Shown here one piece after another: positions 58,602 to 64,000 of a stretch of 64,000 nt of DNA. This stretch comes from Acidobacteriaceae bacterium (GTDB lineage: Bacteria > Acidobacteriota > Terriglobia > Terriglobales > Acidobacteriaceae). The position numbers were made by a program, and so were the translations under genes. The number at the start of each line of letters is the position of its first letter. The stretch's first letter is position 1. Where the stretch lies: positions 42,873-106,872 of the forward strand of contig PKXU01000082.1 in assembly GCA_003132445.1 (NCBI GenBank), in the 5' to 3' direction. Below the pieces are notes generated by a model. It did no database searches and was not told where the DNA came from. It saw only the letters and a program-made list of their open reading frames with translations.

Positions 58602-60278
58602 TCAGGCCTCAAGGGCGGTGTAGCACAACTCGACCACGGTGCAATCGTCGTTCAGAGGATTACCACTACAGAATGCAGTCACAGCGGAAAAAATTCCCTC
58701 CATGGTCGGCGACTTAATGGCCGCCGCTTCCAGGCGAGAATCTTCGAAAAAGTCGCCCGCGGCATTTTCAGCCTCGGTAACTCCGTCGGTCACCAGAATG
58801 AAACGGTCGCCGGATTTCATCTGACATCTCGCGCTCTCGAAAGTCGCGTCAGCAAGCAAACCCACGGGCACATTCCCGTGCGGAGGCCGTATCACTTCCC
58901 CCGCGCACACCAGAAGCGGCTGCACGTGCCCGCAATTTACGTATTCCAGCTCGCCATCCCGTCGCAGACGCACCAGCAACAAGGTCGCGTATTTCTCGCC
59001 GCCCATTCTCTCGGTGAAGAACCGATTCACGACCGTGACGACCTCCAGCAACGTCATGCCGGCAATCAATTGCGAGTAGATCATCCCCTGTAACGTCGAG
59101 GCCAAGAGCGCCGCCGATACGCCCTTCCCGCTGACGTCAGCCAGCACAACGGCGAGGCCCTCTTTGGTATTCACCGCGTCGTAGAAGTCTCCCCCGATTT
59201 CTTTGCAGGAAAGATTTTTCCCGCTTAAACTCGCGAACGGCACTTCCGGAATTTTCACCTGCATCAGACGCTGCTGAATGCTGGCCGCAATGCTCAACTC
59301 CTGCTGATAGCGGCGCGCTTCTTCTTCGGCCTGCACCAGTCGCGCGTTCTCAATGAGCGACGCCGCTTCGGTCGCGATTACATCCAAAATATCCTGGCTC
59401 ACCCCAATGAGGTCTCGCGAGGCAAACCGCGAATCGACATACAAAGCTCCCATCGCCTCCGCCGCATTCGCGGCGGGCGCCGGCGTTTGCCCGCCCCGAG
59501 CCGACTGCACCTGCATCTTTCGTAGAGGGAAGCAGAGCACCGTCCGTAAGTCGTACGCGACAATGCTTTGCCGCCCCGCAAGATCCAGCGACCCGCTTGT
59601 GTCAGTCAGCAGAAATTTGGAATTCGAACGCAGCGAGTCTTCGAGGATCGAGTGTGAAATCGTCTTATCGTCGAGCAACGGCTCTTTCTTCGAATTACGC
59701 CCGGCAGCCAGCCGCAGCTTGCCCTCGTCGTCCTTCAGAAAAACATAGGCTCGCTCGGCGCTCGTCAACTCCAGAGTTACGTCGAGCATTGTCATCAGAA
59801 TTTCATCGAGCACGCCTACCGTATTGAGCTTGCGCGCAGCTTCCAGAAAAAGCGTCAGCTTCTCCAGGTCGGTCGCTTCCTGCTTGATTTGAATGCCCGA
59901 AATCTGGCTAAGAAATTCGCGAGCCGTGTTCGAAGTAGCCTGGCCGGGATTGAAGAGAAGATAAGTTGCGTCGCGCGCCCCAAACTCCAGCCGGTCGCCG
60001 CGCTCCAGTTTCTGCCTCTGGATGCGCTCCCCGTTCACGAACGTGCCGTGTTTGCTGCCCAAATCGACCAGGAAGAACTCCTGGCCTTCCTGACTAATTT
60101 GCGCATGATCTCGCGACACGCGAGGGTCGGCGATCACCAGATCCTTATCCACTTTCCGTCCTACCGTGAACGGCGTGCGATTCAGAACGATGTCTTTCTG
60201 CTCGCCGCCCTGCACGAACTTCAGCACCGGAAAAATACCGGAGCCAGAGCCGACAGGACTGATTGCGGTCAAGGTCAT
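58602..60278 (-). CDS. FHA-GAF-SpoIIE (PP2C) serine phosphatase
   Basis: FHA (DPRVSRDHAQIS...DLGSKHGTFVNGERI), GAF, PP2C (DVSGKGVSAALLAS, LVTDGVTEAENA). Confidence 0.94.
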   Translation of the reverse strand: MTLTAISPVGSGSGIFPVLKFVQGGEQKDIVLNRTPFTVGRKVDKDLVIADPRVSRDHAQISQEGQEFFLVDLGSKHGTFVNGERIQRQKLERGDRLEFGARDATYLLFNPGQATSNTAREFLSQISGIQIKQEATDLEKLTLFLEAARKLNTVGVLDEILMTMLDVTLELTSAERAYVFLKDDEGKLRLAAGRNSKKEPLLDDKTISHSILEDSLRSNSKFLLTDTSGSLDLAGRQSIVAYDLRTVLCFPLRKMQVQSARGGQTPAPAANAAEAMGALYVDSRFASRDLIGVSQDILDVIATEAASLIENARLVQAEEEARRYQQELSIAASIQQRLMQVKIPEVPFASLSGKNLSCKEIGGDFYDAVNTKEGLAVVLADVSGKGVSAALLASTLQGMIYSQLIAGMTLLEVVTVVNRFFTERMGGEKYATLLLVRLRRDGELEYVNCGHVQPLLVCAGEVIRPPHGNVPVGLLADATFESARCQMKSGDRFILVTDGVTEAENAAGDFFEDSRLEAAAIKSPTMEGIFSAVTAFCSGNPLNDDCTVVELCYTALEA

Positions 60279-60510
60279 GGAAGGTTATTCAGCGCGCGCC
60301 GATGTTGAAAAACCGCAGCCAGTGGCGCCACATGCAGAAATATCTCTGTCGCAACAGACTACTCTGCGGCAACGTTCTCCGGCAAGCCACGCACTTCGCC
60401 CGATGCCCAGCTTGCCAATCCTTGGCGATTACCGTCTTCCGGTCATCCTGAAGACCCCGGTCACCCCGAAGGCCCGCGCTTTCTCCAGCGGGACGAGGGA
60501 TCTCCCTCGC

Positions 60511-61857
60511 TCATATACCGTCCCGATCATACTGAACCGGTATCACTTGCCGTCCTGTCTCTGAGTTCCAGGCATGCAGCAGCGACAATCCGAAGATGAA
60601 TACCGGCAACATGAAATTAGCATAAAAGGGCATCGGCCAAACCCTTTGCCTCGCCCCGGGCGTCAACCAAGGGTAAGCGAGACTGAGCCCCACAGTTGCC
60701 GCCCAGGGCCACAGAAGTAAAGCGAAACCTACAGCGCGAGCCCATCGCACCGCAGGCAAAACGCGCTCCCGCGGGATCCGTCTCAACATCTCGCTTCGTA
60801 CCAGAATAAAGATTGCCGGAGCCAACAGCACTTGGTTGTAGGGAGCGAACATGGGAACAATCAACACCGTCGCCGCCAACACCAATGCAAATGCCTGACC
60901 AAATGCCATATTGCCAGCAGGTTCACGGCGCATCCGCCAGACACACAGGGCACAAGCCGCTGCGCTGACAGTTCCCAGAATCGCTCCTGCAATCGAACCG
61001 AACAACTCCGTTAGCACAGACTGATTTTGCGTGTATTGGTGATACTGCGCAATTCCACGGATGAACATGCGCAACCATCCTGGCAAAATAAGTTGCGCTC
61101 CGCCCAAAAGAAGCAACATGACGAATCCGAACCCGAATACAAATCGTCGTCGCGATCGCCACCCGCTGCCCGCCCAAAACAAAAGCCACAAAACCAGAGG
61201 CCACGTCAGTTGAGGTTTTATCGTCGCCAGCGCCAGCAAGGCCCCCGCTAAAACAAACCATCCTCCGGCCAGACACGCGCCGCACCCCGCCAGCAAACCC
61301 ACGACCAGCAGGCTGAGCTGCTGCAACTTGATCCCCTGCACCATAGGCAACCAGCCAAGCGAGAGCACCATGAAGATCAGAACGATACCGGCCGACGGCT
61401 TCCACCGCAAAACGTAAAGCCACAACAAAACGCTGGCCGGCGCCAGCCCCAGCAACAGCCACCGGAATCCTTTCTGCACAACGTCAAAAGGCAGATCGAC
61501 GGTAGGTGCCATCAGAAACACAACATAGGCTGGATACGCGAATCCTTGTTGGTCTTTCGGGTCGTCTGGTCGGGCCGGATCGAGAGGCCTGCCGTAATAT
61601 CCCTGCTGAATCTCGCGCGTAATCTCCGCGCTGTAAGGATTGCGGTCATGCCGCAGCAGTTCGCGCGCACCCAGCCAGCGCGGATAAAGATCCGATAAAT
61701 TGCCGCGGGGGCGATCATGCGCAGCGGCATCGGCAAGTTGTTGCGCCCGCAGAATGCGATTCATATAAAACCACGTACTGCCCGAGGCCACAACGGCCAG
61801 CAAAAATCCGGCGATGAATGGCAGTCTCTTCCGCAAAGTTAAGCGCTTCTCCTTCAA
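60511..61857 (-). CDS. GT87/DUF2029-family membrane glycosyltransferase
   Basis: Many TM segments; LYPRWLGARELLRHDRNPYS and KPQLTWPL motif typical of GT87. Confidence 0.82.
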   Translation of the reverse strand: MKEKRLTLRKRLPFIAGFLLAVVASGSTWFYMNRILRAQQLADAAAHDRPRGNLSDLYPRWLGARELLRHDRNPYSAEITREIQQGYYGRPLDPARPDDPKDQQGFAYPAYVVFLMAPTVDLPFDVVQKGFRWLLLGLAPASVLLWLYVLRWKPSAGIVLIFMVLSLGWLPMVQGIKLQQLSLLVVGLLAGCGACLAGGWFVLAGALLALATIKPQLTWPLVLWLLFWAGSGWRSRRRFVFGFGFVMLLLLGGAQLILPGWLRMFIRGIAQYHQYTQNQSVLTELFGSIAGAILGTVSAAACALCVWRMRREPAGNMAFGQAFALVLAATVLIVPMFAPYNQVLLAPAIFILVRSEMLRRIPRERVLPAVRWARAVGFALLLWPWAATVGLSLAYPWLTPGARQRVWPMPFYANFMLPVFIFGLSLLHAWNSETGRQVIPVQYDRDGI

Positions 61858-61921
61858 CCAGCGCCATAACGGCTGCCGGCGAAGGCTTCATGTTACAACT
61901 GTGTGGGCAACAACCTATCTC

Positions 61922-62839
61922 ATGCGAGTGCGCATTGCAGTTTCGGCCGCAATCGGCATTGCCAGCGGCGCATTCTGCTGGTTCCTCATGAAACGCCTTC
62001 ACCAGGATGCGGGAGACTTTCGCTGGGCGCTGCATCTTGTAAACCGCCTGCTCGCCCGGCAAAATCCTTACGATACGCCACTCGAACAATATCCCTTGAC
62101 CGCGGCGCTCTTCGCCCTCCCGTTTGTGCGTTTGCAGCCTGAACTCGCCGCCGGATTCTTTTGGGGAATCAGTTCATTTTTTCTCGCCTTCGGTCTCACG
62201 CGTGGCGGCTATACTCGCTTGCTCATCTTCTTCGCCTATCCTTATTGGGCAGGACTCCTCACCGTGCAGTGGTCTCCGCTCATTGCAGCCAGCGGATTCT
62301 TCCCGCTTCTGCTACCGGCAACCATGGCCAAACCTCAGGTCGGCTTGCCCGTCTTCCTGACGCGATTCAGCCGTCGTGGCTTATACGCGTGCGCTGCCGT
62401 AGGCTTGGTAAGCCTTATTGTGATGCCAAAGTGGCCGCTTCTCTGGTTTCGGCAACTTCGCAATTACGAACACTTCATTCCCATTCTCATTCTTCCCGGG
62501 GCGCTGCTTGTGCTGGCGCTGCTGCGATACAGGAAGCGTGATGCGCAGCTTCTTTTCCTGTCCGCATGTATGCCCCAGCGCTGGTTTTTTGACAGCTTTA
62601 TCCTCTGGCTGATTCCGCAATCGCGCCGCGAAATCGTCTGGACGGTTTTTTTCAGTTGGGGAGCGGCAATCTGGCGCTGGTATCACGTTCCTTCCAGTTT
62701 CACCAGCGTGGGACGCTGCACCGTAATCTTCCTTTATCTGCCCATGTTGGCCGTAGTACTTCTGCGAAAGGAACGAAACAGTGAACAAGGAAATCGCGAA
62801 CCGCTGCACGGGGTCGCGTCGAACGCGCATTCACTTTAG
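61922..62839 (+). CDS. GT87-like membrane protein
   Basis: Multi-TM; GDFRWALHLVNRLLARQNPYDTPLEQYPLTAALFALPF; MAKPQVGLPVF. Confidence 0.65.
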   Translation: MRVRIAVSAAIGIASGAFCWFLMKRLHQDAGDFRWALHLVNRLLARQNPYDTPLEQYPLTAALFALPFVRLQPELAAGFFWGISSFFLAFGLTRGGYTRLLIFFAYPYWAGLLTVQWSPLIAASGFFPLLLPATMAKPQVGLPVFLTRFSRRGLYACAAVGLVSLIVMPKWPLLWFRQLRNYEHFIPILILPGALLVLALLRYRKRDAQLLFLSACMPQRWFFDSFILWLIPQSRREIVWTVFFSWGAAIWRWYHVPSSFTSVGRCTVIFLYLPMLAVVLLRKERNSEQGNREPLHGVASNAHSL

Positions 62840-62853
62840 CGACTTTTTTCGCC

Positions 62854-64000
62854 ATGGCAATCCATAACGCCATCAAGCTCCGCGATTGGCATTACGGCGT
62901 GAGTGTGCTGCTCGCTCTGGCCATAATCCCACTTCTGCGCCACGAGCACCTACCGCTGAAATTCGATTGGATCACATTGAGCGTGGCTTATTGGTTCGTC
63001 CTGGCTGCGCAATCCATATGCGTTGCCGTCGTTTTGTGCCTGATCGCATTACCTCGTCAACAAGTCCTTGATCCTTTTCTAGCTCGCTATCGAGTGAACC
63101 CGCTCCGAGTTGTTCCTCTGCTATTGTTCGTTATCGCTTTGATCTGGCTCGCCGGTGGTCTCAAAGCGTTCGTGTTAACAGTGGACGCGGTCGCTGCACT
63201 CGAACTGATCAACCGTCTGCACGGGAAACCGTTGCGCCGCGCGGCAGCCGCAATCCTGGCCCCCACAGCCTACCTCTTCCTCGGTTTTCTAATGGTTCTC
63301 GCCTACAACAATGTCATTGTGTCGATGCGATACAACTTCGCAACCGATCCTGCGCTGGCCGCGATCGATCGCTGGCTGCTGCATGGTCATTCGGTTTCTG
63401 GCCTCTGCCATTGGGCGTTGCAGGTCTTCCCGCTTTCTTTTTTCAACTTTTTAGAATTCATTTATTTCGGAATGTTTCTTCAGATCGGCGCCACCCTCAT
63501 TTTTCTCGCTCTCTATGACGGCAGAACGCTGGCGCTGCAGTTCGTCGGTACGATCCTCACCTCGTACTATCTGGCGCTTGTCGTCTTCTATATCTGGCCC
63601 GCGCAAGGACCTTATACTTTGTGCCCTGCCCACTTCTCGCGCTTCCCGCCGAGCCTTCAGTCGTACACCATTCAAAAAACTTTAATCCCACACGCTCTGG
63701 CGCTATGGAATCACCAACGCATTTCTAAAATCTCCACCGATTACTTCATCGCGTTCCCCTGCATGCATATCGTGCAGCCGATTATCGTGCTGTGGTTTCT
63801 GCGGCGCTGGCGCAGGGCCGTGATTGTCCTCGCGTTTTACGATTTATTGCTGATCGCCTCCATCCTCTTGCTCGAAATGCATTACCTCATCGACATCGTC
63901 GTGGCGTTGCCCGTAGCCGCGCTGGCCATCGCCATTACAGGTGGCTCCTTGCGTAGCCCGAAACCGAACGCATTTTCGCCACCAGCCCACCCCGTGTCAT
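62854..64000 (+). CDS. PAP2-like membrane phosphatase / inositolphosphotransferase-type protein (3' truncated by window)
   Basis: Open frame to window end, absent from ORF track; FPCMHIVQPIIVLWFL...MHYLIDIVVALPVA resembles the PAP2 C-terminal motifs. Confidence 0.7.
   Translation, partial: MAIHNAIKLRDWHYGVSVLLALAIIPLLRHEHLPLKFDWITLSVAYWFVLAAQSICVAVVLCLIALPRQQVLDPFLARYRVNPLRVVPLLLFVIALIWLAGGLKAFVLTVDAVAALELINRLHGKPLRRAAAAILAPTAYLFLGFLMVLAYNNVIVSMRYNFATDPALAAIDRWLLHGHSVSGLCHWALQVFPLSFFNFLEFIYFGMFLQIGATLIFLALYDGRTLALQFVGTILTSYYLALVVFYIWPAQGPYTLCPAHFSRFPPSLQSYTIQKTLIPHALALWNHQRISKISTDYFIAFPCMHIVQPIIVLWFLRRWRRAVIVLAFYDLLLIASILLLEMHYLIDIVVALPVAALAIAITGGSLRSPKPNAFSPPAHPVS

Noticed and set aside
1-64000. 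Anti-phage system, prophage, biosynthetic gene cluster or CRISPR
   Set aside because: No nucleases, toxins, integrases, phage structural genes, NRPS/PKS genes or spaced repeats recognised; gene content is mostly housekeeping

Overview
The window looks like an ordinary, gene-dense chromosomal segment of about 60% GC from a Gram-negative bacterium. Acidobacteriota is the likely source, inferred from gene style and not proven. I assign about 53 coding regions and see no rRNA, tRNA, CRISPR array, prophage or transposase. Main blocks: the cinA 3' end, thpR, plsY-gpsA, YdjC-type deacetylase, HD-GYP protein, MFS transporter, ftsY, ribD-ribE, MlaF-like ATPase, mobA, a PilZ protein, a heme/cytochrome cluster (ccsA/hemX-hemA-hemC-thioesterase, paiB-like, hemD), galT-like, mutS, nagZ-anmK-peptide-binding protein, ymdB-like, a secretin, DsbA-like, nadE, GH3, and a phosphate/polyphosphate island (YncE/phosphoesterase, phoU-pstBAC, CHAD, ppx/gppA, sixA, ppk1, porin, pstS). 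After that come GH15, FHA-GAF-SpoIIE phosphatase, two GT87-like membrane proteins and a PAP2-like protein cut by the window end. The most checkable observations are: two Pho-box-like direct repeats upstream of pstS and pstC; a perfect TGTGA-N6-TCACA palindrome plus a 10-bp inverted repeat upstream of the ccsA/hem operon; a RibD with a Cys-to-His change at a predicted zinc ligand; a GalT-like protein with HPTSQ in place of HPHxQ; a CxH...CxxC motif fused to PilZ; and several degenerate 7-nt-period tandem repeats and REP-like inverted repeats between genes. I found no clearly new multi-gene system.
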